Positions 50,579 through 60,674 of a stretch of 64,000 nt of DNA are shown here, piece after piece. The first letter of the stretch is position 1. Each line of letters begins with the position of its first letter. The position numbers were made by a program, and so were the translations under genes. Below the pieces are notes generated by a model, which was not told the origin of the DNA, ran no database searches, and saw only the letters and a list, made by a program, of their open reading frames with translations. The stretch comes from Tubulanus polymorphus (taxonomy: Eukaryota; Nemertea; Palaeonemertea; Tubulaniformes; Tubulanidae): the NCBI RefSeq assembly GCF_964204645.1, contig NC_134032.1, positions 1,180,501 to 1,244,500 on the forward strand, in the 5' to 3' direction.

Positions 50579-53500
50579 CTGTTTAATATCCTTGCTGCTA
50601 GGCGGCGCTGCTGGTTTTAAACTGGTATCTACGCCAGCGATTTGTTGTCGTTTTTGCAGTAAACGCAGAACCGGTATTTTATTCAGTTTCTCGAGCGTCA
50701 GTTCGTTCCAATAAATACCGCTAGGTTTCGCAAACGTCCTGAATTTACAGCATTTACAACAGTCAAATTCATCTCAGGTACTTCTAGGAAACGGATAACT
50801 TCTAGGAAATGGATATTTTGCCAAAACAACATTTTTCTAGTACTGGTACAGCAGACTCCACCCTTTTCAGTACCGGTTGACTCAGTAAACCGTCGGCATT
50901 AACATTTACCGATCTTTATGCATGACTATACTAATGTCTATTTATTAATGGATGAGACCTGTTTTTCTTGGATATTTTGCTTACTTTTTGGGGTACATAC
51001 CTCATTTATGTCTTAACAGAATGCCAAAAATCGCGGACAACAACTGAATATCCGATATATTTCCAGTTCTGTACCAATTAGATGGATTGGCAAAAAGACT
51101 CCTTAAGTCCAGTTGAATGAGAGAGAAAATCCACCATTTTGTGAAATTTCTTGAATTTTTACATTGTCACCATGCCTACGAAATGAAGTTATTTTTCTTG
51201 TGGGGTCTCAACAACTAAATCAGGGTGGCGTAGGCATGGTAACAATGTTCAAATCCAAGAAATTTCACAAAATGAAGGATTTTAACAAATAACATTAATA
51301 AATAGACATTAGATTTTCTCATACGCAGAAGAGCATATAAACCCGATAGAAGTAGCCGGTTGAGTTTATAACCTGGAATAGCTTTTATCTTAACTGGAAT
51401 CCGTTTAGTCGAAACCGGGCTTATATTTACAACAGTCAAATTCATCTCACGTACTAATAAACTTCTAGTAAAAATGGATATTTTGCCAGTACGACATTTT
51501 TCTTGTACAGCAGACTCCACCCTACTCGGTACCGGTCGACTCGGTGAACCGTCTGCATATAGACATTTTCTGATCTTTATTCATGCCTTATTAGATTCAT
51601 CCCATACTCAGGGAAGCGTAATCTGGTTGAGTTCGTAACCGGCTTTACTCTAACCGGAATACACTTAGTCGAAACCCGGCTTAGGCTAAAAAGAAAATTG
51701 ATACCTTGTTTCTCCGCTCTGTCGAGCTGATAAGTTGACCCGGCCGGGCGCCTATCTACCCCGCTATAGAAACGAACTGTTTACAAATTTTATCATATTT
51801 TACAAAAATGACCCGACCGCTGTGGAGAAACAAGGTATCATTTTTGTTTAGCCTAAACTTCCTTGAATACCGATTCAGGACAAACACCATCAGCCTGAAT
51901 CCAGTCGATTCAACCTTTTAATATTATCAGCTTCAATTAGTTCATTTTGAAAAAGAGCCTAGAATGGAATTCTCAGCGCAAAAACTATCGAATTGTCGTT
52001 GTTACAATTATTTTCATTTCTTTCAGATTTTTACTGCATTTCTATCAATATTTGTATTTGGAAACACATTTCCAGCAACCGGAATTTTCAAGCTATCATT
52101 ATTGTTGACCCTTTCAGTGCGTCTACACCGCAGTGCGGTGTACGAATCAGTGATGGATTTTGCTAGTACACTGCACTGCGGTGTATTGATTTAATTAGTA
52201 ATAACTAATTATCTCTCTTGAAAGATGGCAGCACCTGTCAAACATAGTGAAATACTAGTAACTAACGATACACCGCACCGCGGTGTAGATGCACTATAGT
52301 TGTATTCCCGTTATTCAACACACTAGGGTGGAATTTTTCACAATTTTCAAATTATCTTCAGCACTATAGGGTATTGATTAGTCATCACTGAAAGGGTCAA
52401 GCCTTATATTAACAGGTTCTAACAATCTATACCTCGGGCATGAGATGATTTGAGTCGGAGTCACTATATAATCGACCGGAACGTCGTGCTGTTCGAATAA
52501 CTTGTCGGGTAGATCGACGATCTGACAGTCGTGTATACAGGTGATCACCGGCGTCTCGTCGCTAACGGCGTTCATACAACGCATCATAGCGTACTCCAGG
52601 TCCGCGTAACCTTCACCTTTACCCAGACGTAATCCTGCGTGAGAAAAATATCTACGTATAATAATCATACGAGGAATAGTCTTTATCCATGGTTCCTACA
52701 GCCCCTCAAATCCTTCAAAAACTCCTCAAATTCCAAAATGTATTTTTGAGGGTACAAAATCCCTCAAATTCTGAGTTTTAGCCCTTGGCTCCTCAAAAAC
52801 CCCTCAAATTCCAAAATCCATTTTTGAGGGTACATAATCCCTCAAATTCTGAGTTTTAGCCCTTGGCTCGTCAAAATCTCAAATTCTGACAATTGTATCT
52901 CTCTGCATTAGAAAAATATCTACGTAAAATCATACGAGGGATAGTCTGGTTTAAACGCTATCGGGGTGACCACTATTCCATCCACTTCCGAATTCCCCGT
53001 ATTTTCCCGGTAAAAACAGAACTTTCCCCATGTTCTGATGAACGACAGTTCGAAAGATCATAGTCAGTAACCTGTCTGTGGTTTAGTTTCACGATCTGAT
53101 ATTTTCACAAATCACGTATTGGTTGGTATAAGCCCATCCGATTATAAAAAGCTTACCACCAAAGATTAGGTAACTAACTAGAAAGATCAGAGATTTGATA
53201 CTTTGACGAACCAGGACCCAGTACCACAGTTGTGAGTTAGAGTTAACTCTGAGTTAAAGTTAGTTCATTTTCAATGTTTTAACCCAGGGTCAAATCTTAA
53301 CTCAGAACTGTGGAACTGGACCCAGAGTTGTAAGCTAGCGCAATAGACCTTAATATTCTGACTTTCAGCTGATATATCTTCATAGGGATTTCGAAATTAA
53401 CCGTATTAAATGTTTTTAAGTTCATATGAAAGTGCTGATCGGCCATCTTGATTATAACGAGACAGGCGATCGAGTAGCTCTTACCGTTCCTGGAAACAGC

Positions 53501-55039
53501 CACCGAACCGATGACTATGACGTCTATACGAACGGCAGCGTCTAGTCCGACCGGTGAACTGAACTGTTGAACGCCGCGACTAGTCGAACACACGTTCAAT
53601 ACGCGATGGTTACAGCCTAGCGGCGGATTTATACGATTGAATAATCCACTCGACAATCTCGGCGTCGGCACCAGCAGAGTTTTATTAGCCTGCAAAAAAG
53701 GATCATAGAATTTATGGCTAAGTTAAAAACGATAACTCATATCTCCTAATCGGACTGGTCATTTTGTAAACGGCAATAACATTTGTAAGGGGGTCATTCA
53801 TTTATTACGTACGCATAAAATTAGAATTTTTCAACCCCCCTCCCCCTCTGTACGCAAAATCGGCCATTTTTTCATATACATTAAGCATTACAGTACGCAA
53901 TTGCACTGACCCCCCTCCCCCCTCCCCTAATGTGTACGTAATAAATGAATGACCCCCTAATGAGTAAATTTCTATAACTGCCAGGTCGGTTATTGTTAGT
54001 TTGATAATAGCTTTTTAAAAAGCTAGACAGGTGGCCAGTCAAGCCGAAATGAGAACCAGGGTATCAGTTTTTACTAGAAATAATAGGGGCAGGTGCCACG
54101 TCAGCTACGGTATCTGTCTGGATGTAGTGTGTTGTATCAATTGAATTTTTCAATCGAAATTGAGTTCATTTTCAATGAACTTTTGTCTAGATTTTTAGCC
54201 TCCCTCTGATCAGAAATTAAGGCAAATCACTCTTCCTGACTTTTGAAAAACTTTTGATGATAAACTTACGACGAGAGTGAGGAATCTCGCTTGTTGTTGA
54301 GCTTTATCCGGGTTGATTTTAACGGTTTTCGCCGTTTTGAAAAAGTCGAGCGTCGCCAGGCGATTACACGCTACGTCCGCTCCTTTATAGTTCGGTATCC
54401 GACGGTGACAAGGTCGCGGGAACGCGGCGATGTCGTAACGCTCTAAATAATCCCACACGCAGTTCCGAATACTGTCTTTAGTCAAATCTAGCGCAAAATG
54501 AGAAAGAAAACATGTTCTATATTTGGACATTAGCCTAGTATGTCTATTTGTAATACCCTCAATCCACTGGGCGCCACACAGAGCTACCTCAATCCACTGG
54601 GCGCCATGAGCTAAAAATCTTGTCGATCACAGCGACACAGCGATTTGAACGCAGCATCTTTCACTTGCCAAATGTACATGCTCCAACCAATTGAGGTTTT
54701 GGGCGAATTACAAATGTTAACCACGGGTGGATTGAAGGGGAGGGTCTACTATCCAGATTAACCATCTGGGTCCAGTTCCACAGTTGTGAATTAAGAGTTC
54801 ACTCCTAGTTAGGCTCAGTTCATTTTCCATGAGTCTAACTCTGAGTCAAATTTAACTCAGAATTGTGGAACTGGGTCTTGAGAATAGCAACAATGATTTA
54901 TATTCATTGTTTTGTGATACTTACTGGTTGGTAATTCAAGATTCGGTAATTCTTTCGGTACAGCAGTCTTATTCTTGTTAGACCCTGTGGAACTTCCTTG
55001 ATATTGAACTGCAGCTGCTGCTGCTGGGTGATGCGGCAT
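50579..55039 (-). CDS. MTHFSD: MTHFSD (methenyltetrahydrofolate synthetase domain-containing), 3' end not found
   Basis: Five exons on the minus strand: 55039-54925 (first in-frame ATG; the exon itself starts at 55104), 54487-54270, 53689-53485, 52634-52433, 50738-50579, with splice phases 1, 0, 1, 2 and 0. The 300 codons include [47 protein letters not shown] and [14 protein letters not shown], the last being the counterpart of the cyclo-ligase GxGxGYYD loop. Vertebrate MTHFSD adds an RRM at its C-terminus; none was found, so the last exon is missing, diverged or absent. The first exon encodes a disordered N-terminus (Ala run, Gln/Ser). If translation begins upstream, a Gly/Arg-rich stretch (GCGGGRGGGRS) is added. 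The domain belongs to the 5-formyl-THF cyclo-ligase superfamily; an RNA-related role is known in vertebrates. Confidence 0.9.
50759..51600. repeat. Direct repeats around a foldback element in the MTHFSD intron
   Basis: The segment 50759-50930 (CAGTCAAATTCATCTCA, GGATATTTTGCCA, CAGCAGACTCCACCCT) recurs at 51429-51590. Between them a hairpin pairs CTAATGTCTATTTATTAATG (about 50932) with CATTAATAAATAGACATTAG (about 51292), and inner arms near 51125-51185 and 51225-51275. The inner arms resemble the hairpin at 45602-45965. Confidence 0.75.
51681..52089 (+). pseudogene. MITE-plus-exon duplicate: copy of TMEM241 exon 11 and its upstream intron
   Basis: 51681-51855 is a GATACCTTGTTTC MITE (shortened), followed without a break by a copy of 46855-47089: part of TMEM241 intron 10 plus exon 11 (52027-52089). 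The exon copy differs by one synonymous change (ACC to ACT). Homology stops after GGAATTTTC, two bases before the exon 11 donor, so no 5' splice site follows. The copy lies antisense in the MTHFSD intron 50739-52432, about 3.2 kb downstream of the parent gene's stop. It cannot be spliced as the original is, and no other TMEM241 exon accompanies it. Confidence 0.85.
52109..52396. mobile_element. piggyBac-like MITE 3
   Basis: Termini CCCTTTCAGTGCG and CACTGAAAGGG, interior very close to 43991-44260. The flanks are TTGA (52105-52108) and TCAA (52397-52400) rather than TTAA, i.e. mirror changes at both ends. It sits 20 bp from the end of the TMEM241 exon 11 duplicate and about 35 bp from MTHFSD exon 4. 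Confidence 0.85.
52690..52900. repeat. ~79-bp tandem repeat, two copies plus remnant
   Basis: CCCTCAAATTCCAAAAT, TTTTTGAGGGTACA and CTGAGTTTTAGCCCTTGGCT recur twice. Each unit has its own small hairpin (CCCTCAAA / TTTGAGGG). It lies in the MTHFSD intron between 52635 and 53484. Confidence 0.8.
53062..53179. mobile_element. AGTYAGTWACCT MITE, copy in MTHFSD intron
   Basis: It starts AGTCAGTAACCTGTCTG and ends AAAGATTAGGTAACTAACT; about 118 bp, with both terminal repeats intact. Confidence 0.85.
53213..53325. mobile_element. CCAGTTCCACAG palindromic MITE (MTHFSD intron)
   Basis: Full-length copy, GGACCCAGTACCACAG to CTGTGGAACTGGACCC, with an interior nearly identical to the copy at 38173. Confidence 0.85.
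53789..53957. mobile_element. CATTCATTTATTACGTACGCA MITE, copy 2
   Basis: The ends GGGGGTCATTCATTTATTAC and GTAATAAATGAATGACCCCC are perfect inverted repeats extended by CGTACGCA-type bases. The interior is C-rich. It lies in the MTHFSD intron 53690-54269. Confidence 0.88.
54768..54877. mobile_element. CCAGTTCCACAG palindromic MITE (MTHFSD first intron)
   Basis: GGGTCCAGTTCCACAGTTGTG pairs with the end CAGAATTGTGGAACTGGGTC. It ends only 48 bp downstream of the MTHFSD exon 1 donor at 54924-54923. Confidence 0.82.
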
Positions 55040-55104
55040 CTGACGGTCTGATCTACCGCCTCCTCTACCACCGCCACACCCTCTATTGGTACCTCGAACA
55101 GACA

Positions 55105-56751
55105 CTGAAAATGGACAAAATTCCGGCATGGAAACAGAGGTTACCGGTAACAGTCCGACACGTCGGACCAATATTTCAGATATCTCGGTGGGGAAATGGA
55201 CTGTAACAACGACCGGTATTTAGACACTATTCTGCGGGGTAAAACTCTAGTTCTTCAAGAAGGGTTTAATTCTAAGACGCAGGTTTTGTCTGGTATTCTG
55301 ATTTATTGGCTGATTGATACGAATTGAAATTGAAAGTTCACAGAATGGATGGATCGTCGATGCCAAGAGGCAAGACGAGAACTGAAACCAGTCAATGATC
55401 AAATAAATGTCAACCTCAAATTCGCCGACGAGTTAAAAGTTCCAGACTTGAACTTACTTCCCGATGACTGTATCTCGCTATAGGCCGCTCCGGTAGGTCA
55501 ACATTCGGATTCGAACCTGAACTGCGGTGATCAATCCAGAGTAGTACGAGATAAACAATCCATACCGTCCCGTGCTGCCACCTCGTGTTATTTATGTTAA
55601 CTAGTTTATATAACCTCCCATCGTCTTGGTTCGAGTACGATTTTGGGACATGATTTTTGAAGAATCTCTAGTTAATTTAGTTCTCTTCTAAAGCCCGATT
55701 GTGGTCGAAAACTCGTGAAAGATAAATCATCTTGAAACAAATTAACAATCTCTCGTTAATTTAGTTCTCCTTGCTCGCTTTTCTTCGAAAAACTCGTGAA
55801 AGATAAATCATCTTAAACCTGAGTAGAAATTAACAATCTCTCAAAAAGTAGAATGTGATATTTATGTTTTTTGTCTGGTCACTAAACAAAATTCGACGAA
55901 AAAACAACGATTCAAGATGAAAGAAATTAGATTGTTGAAAAGTTACAATTTATTTCTCAATGAAGTCCCCAATAGATGTAAATAACAACAATAAAATTCA
56001 TATAAAATCGGAATGCTTTTACACGAATTGAGGGGTGCTGGGCGGGGTTCTATCGAATATCGAATAACTCGTAGGCTTATCAAATAGATCTGATACGTAA
56101 TTAACAAAAACTAATCAGTCGATTAGAAATAATTGAATTGTTCCAATATCAATAATGGTAATGATCGCGATTTCACCCGCTTTACAATAGTTATAGAACC
56201 ATGAAATCAATACAAGAAATAAAAACAGCTTGAGCCGAGTTTTCTTCGAATAAATAGACTTTTATCACACTTAGTGTCGGAGGCGAATTGAAATGCTCAA
56301 ATTTTTCTTTATTTCTATATGGAATGATAATGTTTTTCAAAATAAAAGTAAATTTCTCGCTGCCTCGTTCGTTTATTTGTTTATTTATTACGTTTATTTC
56401 CGACCTAACTCGTTCAGAACTGTTGATTTAGGGCAAAATAACAATTTAAGTTTTAGACCGGTCGCCTGTCCTACTGAGACCGGTAACCAGTCTATCAATC
56501 GATCTATCCAGCGTTTCACGAATTTCCCACACTTGCCCGAGGTCAGTGTTTAGATGATTTCGTTTCTCGCGTCAGACCTGGAGCCGTGTAATTTACTTCC
56601 TGGTTGTCTATAGCGCTAAGCCCGAGTTCTGAACGTCTCTCGGTGGCGCTTCTCTTTCACTTTTTGAACCTGTGTAAGAAAACAAATCAGAATCGCTTGG
56701 ATTATCTGTGGTGATTCGTGTGGAATATAAGATAGTTACACAACAGACAGT
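55105..56751. promoter_or_regulatory. Head-to-head intergenic region between MTHFSD and ASAP
   Basis: The two first coding exons point away from each other with about 1.65 kb between them, so both promoters should be here. A possible non-coding MTHFSD 5' exon ends at a GTAAGT donor on the minus strand near 55457-55462. No other gene is recognised, and no specific promoter element can be named with confidence. Confidence 0.4.
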
Positions 56752-56895
56752 ATGGGACCGCCACCACCATCGCCTGACAGTTTGACAGTCAGTGAATTCC
56801 TCACTCAAACCTGGGACGATCTCAGTTCACCGACCACTTCTAGTTTCGTTGATTTGATGCCGCAATGTCGCAGTACAGTTTCCAGTCTAGAAGAG
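56752..56895 (+). CDS. ASAP1-like: ASAP-family Arf GTPase-activating protein, first coding exon
   Basis: 48 codons from ATG 56752 to a GTGAGT donor after 56895, phase 0. After a short Pro-rich start comes LTVSEFLTQTWDDLSSPTTS and then CRSTVSSLEE, which closely follows the conserved N-terminus of ASAP1/ASAP2 (VSEF..., SPTTSSF, CR.TV..LEE) just before the BAR domain. ASAP proteins (BAR-PH-ArfGAP-ankyrin-SH3) stimulate GTP hydrolysis on Arf1/Arf5 at membranes and adhesions. The BAR-coding exon that should begin with an LDxDR-type motif was not found in the remaining 7 kb, so intron 1 runs off the window. Paralogue identity (ASAP1, 2 or 3) cannot be told from this exon. Confidence 0.82.
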
Positions 56896-57596
56896 GTGAG
56901 TGAGAGTTTGAGAGGCGGAAGGGAGTCGGGTGGGAGGCAGGGCTGGAAGGGATCAAGAAACTGACCGACTCGGTCCGGAGACCAAGGACAAGGAGGTAAA
57001 ATGGTTAGTCTGAAAAGTGAACTGGGATTGTCAGTGGGTCTGATTAGGACAGTCCACAGGGACTTGTCGCAATAGATAGTGAAAATGTCAAAACCAGTAT
57101 CAATGACAAACCCTAGTAGGCCTACTGTAACCCGGTTTTTTACTAATACTATACCGGGATTGCAGGCACGGATCCGGACAGGAGGGGGGTTTCAGGGGTC
57201 ATGAACCCCCCTCCCTAAAAATTTTTAAAATCATTTCCTTGAAGGAATGTACTCAAGACAAAGTGGGCGAACGGTACTATATAATCGGTACCATATTATC
57301 TTATAACAATATGCCGTATAGGACTCGGCTATTATTAGAGATTTTGGTCGGCTGTTTAGAACATTTTTATGAACCCTCCTGGAAAAAGTATAGGCCTATA
57401 TATTGATAGGCCTACTAGTTTTCATTCACTATCAATTATGATAAGTCCCTGTGGTAGAGTGATCATTAATGTTGGGCGAATAGGAAAGTATTCTAGAGGC
57501 TAGTAACTCAATTGGATCAGATAAGGAATTTATTCTAGAGGCATAATGTAAGCCAAACTAGGCTGAAAGAAATACAAACTTCAAGTAATTTGACAA
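56896..57596. other. ASAP intron 1, 5' part
   Basis: No exon or identifiable repeat family is visible apart from G-rich sequence just after the donor. Confidence 0.5.
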
Positions 57597-58102
57597 CTAC
57601 TGTCTGTCACACCTACTCTCCGTGCGACGTTTTGGTCCGTAATTTCGTTAATAATCGGTTTATCTACCTTTATTATGCATCAATTTGTTCAGTGAGGAAT
57701 TTGCATTCAGAAATAAACAACAATTTTCACTTAAGTTGTTTTTGTTTTCATTTATGAGCGATAGTTTACTAAGCATACGCTCGCGTAATGCTGAAAAATC
57801 CGCTCCGCGGACGCTCGGAAACGTTACAGTGACGTCATCACCTGCTCATTAGCATATCAAAATACAGTAGGTGGCGCCACGTGACGGGCCATAAAAGCCG
57901 TTTTTCAGCATTACGCGAGCGTATGCTAGGTAAACTATCGCTGATAGAAGAAAACACTAACAAATTTCTGCCAGTTCATGGTTTATTTCTGAATGCAAAT
58001 TCCTTACTGAACAAATTGATGCATAATATTTACAGATCAACCGATTATTAACGGAATTACGGACAAAAACGTCGCACGAAGAGCATGTGTGACAGACAGT
58101 AG
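57597..58102. mobile_element. 506-bp foldback element
   Basis: CTACTGTCTGTCAC at the left end is the exact complement of GTGACAGACAGTAG at the right end. The arms extend about 200 bp each, including GCATACGCTCGCGTAATGCT (57772) and AGCATTACGCGAGCGTATGC (57915). The central loop of about 100 bp contains GTGACGTCATCACC. It is non-coding and lies in ASAP intron 1. Confidence 0.87.
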
Positions 58103-59105
58103 TGAAGAATTCATCCATCTTTTAGGCTAATTTTAATTACTGAATAACACTTATTCCAGTTAGGTCGTAAAATTTATCATTCCTTTTCGCAAAAATATTG
58201 AGTTCTCGGTTAAAGTGCTCAATTAAAAGCCCTTAGTTTATTTAAATCGTTTTATGTATGCCTATATATAATCAGTTAAATCAACCGACGGTAATAGCCA
58301 GTAACTTTGGAACCTTGCCACGAAGTCCCTTGGGAGAAATGAAAGAGTGTTTGAGTTTAATTAAAGAAGTTAGGCCTAGTTATTTATAATCGAAAACCCA
58401 AATTAAGATTTGATACAAGAGTTTAACTAAATTGAAAATGAACTAGGATTATTGGGGTCGGACCTGGTACTAAGTTGAACCGTGTCACAGGTTCTATAAA
58501 GTTAACCAAAACAGTAAACGCGGCCGATACTGGTCACTTTGCAGCTGCTGGAAGCATTTCTCGCGTTTTATTATTCGCTGCGGCCAGGATATTTTCGGCA
58601 CAAACCAGGACTATGGCAACATGTCGCCTCCCTGTGATGAAGCTCTGTAGATGTGATTACCCATGGTTTCGGAGGCATTTTTTAGCATGAATGTCGTGGG
58701 ATTTAAGCCTGTTTGTAAATGGAGATATGTTTTTATGACCTCGCGTAAACTTTATGGAAATTAATGGATTAGACACAGCTAAATGAAGACGAATTGAATT
58801 TGCTGCCACTGACACTGGCTCCTCGGGGGAGGGGACAGAGAGAGGGGTGTTTGCGTTAGGTCTCTAGACGGGACATTGACACAGTAAATACATGAATGGC
58901 CACAAATTGATGATAATTCTGGCGTGGTAATTACTGACTATAAATATTACTGTCTAAAGTAATTAACCTCATGAAATATGATGGTAGGTCTAATTGAGGT
59001 CAATGCGTTGTAATACACCCATACACAGACATACCTCATACAAACACCCTCACTGTCCATTATCCTACTCTAATATAACAATTGGTTGCCTTTTTTAGAT
59101 TTTCA
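58103..59105. other. ASAP intron 1, continued
   Basis: No exon is recognised. A 71-codon open frame (58475-58690) opens at a non-ATG codon and has no domain. Confidence 0.45.
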
Positions 59106-59139
59106 TACATAGACTATGATTTGATGTTATAGCCTAGGT

Positions 59140-60485
59140 TCCTGTGGTATAGAGTAATACCTGGGGTTGCTGTGGTACTGTAACAGTAATACCTAGATAG
59201 TTGCTGTGGTATCGGGTAATACCCAGAAAGTTGCTATGGTATTGGGTAATACCTAGATAGTTGCTGTGGTATCGGGTAATACCCAGGTGGTTGCTGTGGT
59301 ATTGGGTAATACCCAGGATCCAGTTCCACAGTTGTGAGTTAGAGTTAACTCTGAGTTAAAATCAGTTCATTTTCAATGAGTCTAACTCAGAGTTAAATCT
59401 TAACAGAGAACTGTGGAACTGGACCCAGGGTTGTAATGGTATACTGTAATACCCAGATAGTTTCTGTGGTATATACTGTAATACCCAGATAGTTGCTGTG
59501 GTATATACTGTAATACCCAGGGTTACTGTGGTATATACTGTAATACCCAGATAGTTGCTGTGGTATATACTGTAATACCCAGATAGTTGCTGTGGTATCG
59601 GGTAATACCCAGATAGTTGCTGTGGTGTACTGTAATACCTAGATAGTTGCTGTGGTAAACTGTAATACTCAGGGTTGCTGTGGTATATACTGTAATACCC
59701 AGATAGTTGCTGTGGTATTGGGTAATACCCAGATAGTTGCTGTGGTATATACTGTAATACCCAGGATTGCTGTGTTATAGGCCTACTGTAATACCCAGAT
59801 AGTTGCTGTGTTATACTGTAATACCCAGATAGTTGCTGTGTTATACTGTAATACCCAGTTATACTGTAATACCCAGATAGTTGCTGTGTTATACTGTAAT
59901 ACCCAGATAGTTGCTGTGGTATATACTGTAATACCCAGATAGTTGCTGTGGTATACTGTAATACCCTGATAGTTGCTGTGGTATACTGTAATACCCTGAT
60001 AGTTGCTGTGTTATACTGTAATACCCAGATAGTTGCTGTGGTATATACTGTAATACCCAGGGTTACTGTGGTATATACTGTAATACCCAGATAGTTGCTG
60101 TGGTATACTGTAATACCCTGATAGTTGCTGTGGTATATACTGAAATACCCAGATAGTTGCTTTGGTATACTGTAATACCCAGATAGTTGCTTTGGTATAC
60201 TGTAATACCCAGATAGTTGCTTTGGTATACTGTAATACCCAGATAGTTGCTGTGGTATACTGTAATACCCTGATAGTTGCTGTGGTATATACTGTAATAC
60301 CCAGATAGTCGCTGTGGTATATACTGTAATACCCAGGGTTACTGTGGTATATACTGTAATACCCAGGGTTACTGTGGTATATACTGTAATACCCAGGGTC
60401 GCTGTGGTATATACTGTAATACCCAGGGTTACTGTGGTATATACTGTAATACCCAGGGTCGCTGTGGTATATGCTGTAATACCTC
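59140..60485. repeat. 32-bp minisatellite (GTTGCTGTGGTATATACTGTAATACCCAGATA type)
   Basis: About 40 tandem units of 23-33 bp carrying GTTGCTGTGGTATA, CTGTAATACCCAG and AGATA, with many small-length variants. It is interrupted at 59316-59427 by a palindromic MITE. A 63-codon valine/isoleucine-rich open frame at 60314-60505 is an artefact of the repeat. Confidence 0.95.
59316..59427. mobile_element. CCAGTTCCACAG palindromic MITE inserted in the 32-bp array
   Basis: GGATCCAGTTCCACAG to CTGTGGAACTGGACCC. Array units lie on both sides and ACCCAG occurs at both junctions (59311 and 59423), so the insertion is younger than at least part of the array. Confidence 0.87.
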
Positions 60486-60674
60486 CAGTTTACTCTCCTC
60501 TATGATGCTTACAGTTACAATGATTTAGTATCATTGATTTTATAATATATGTCAATATTTTAAGCTTCTCTCGTCGAACACTACATAAACACTGCCATAC
60601 ATCGACAGCGTCTCCTCTTACAGCTCACAATATCACTTTATGATACCATTGCGAGGATTGATGCGGTGGTGGCT

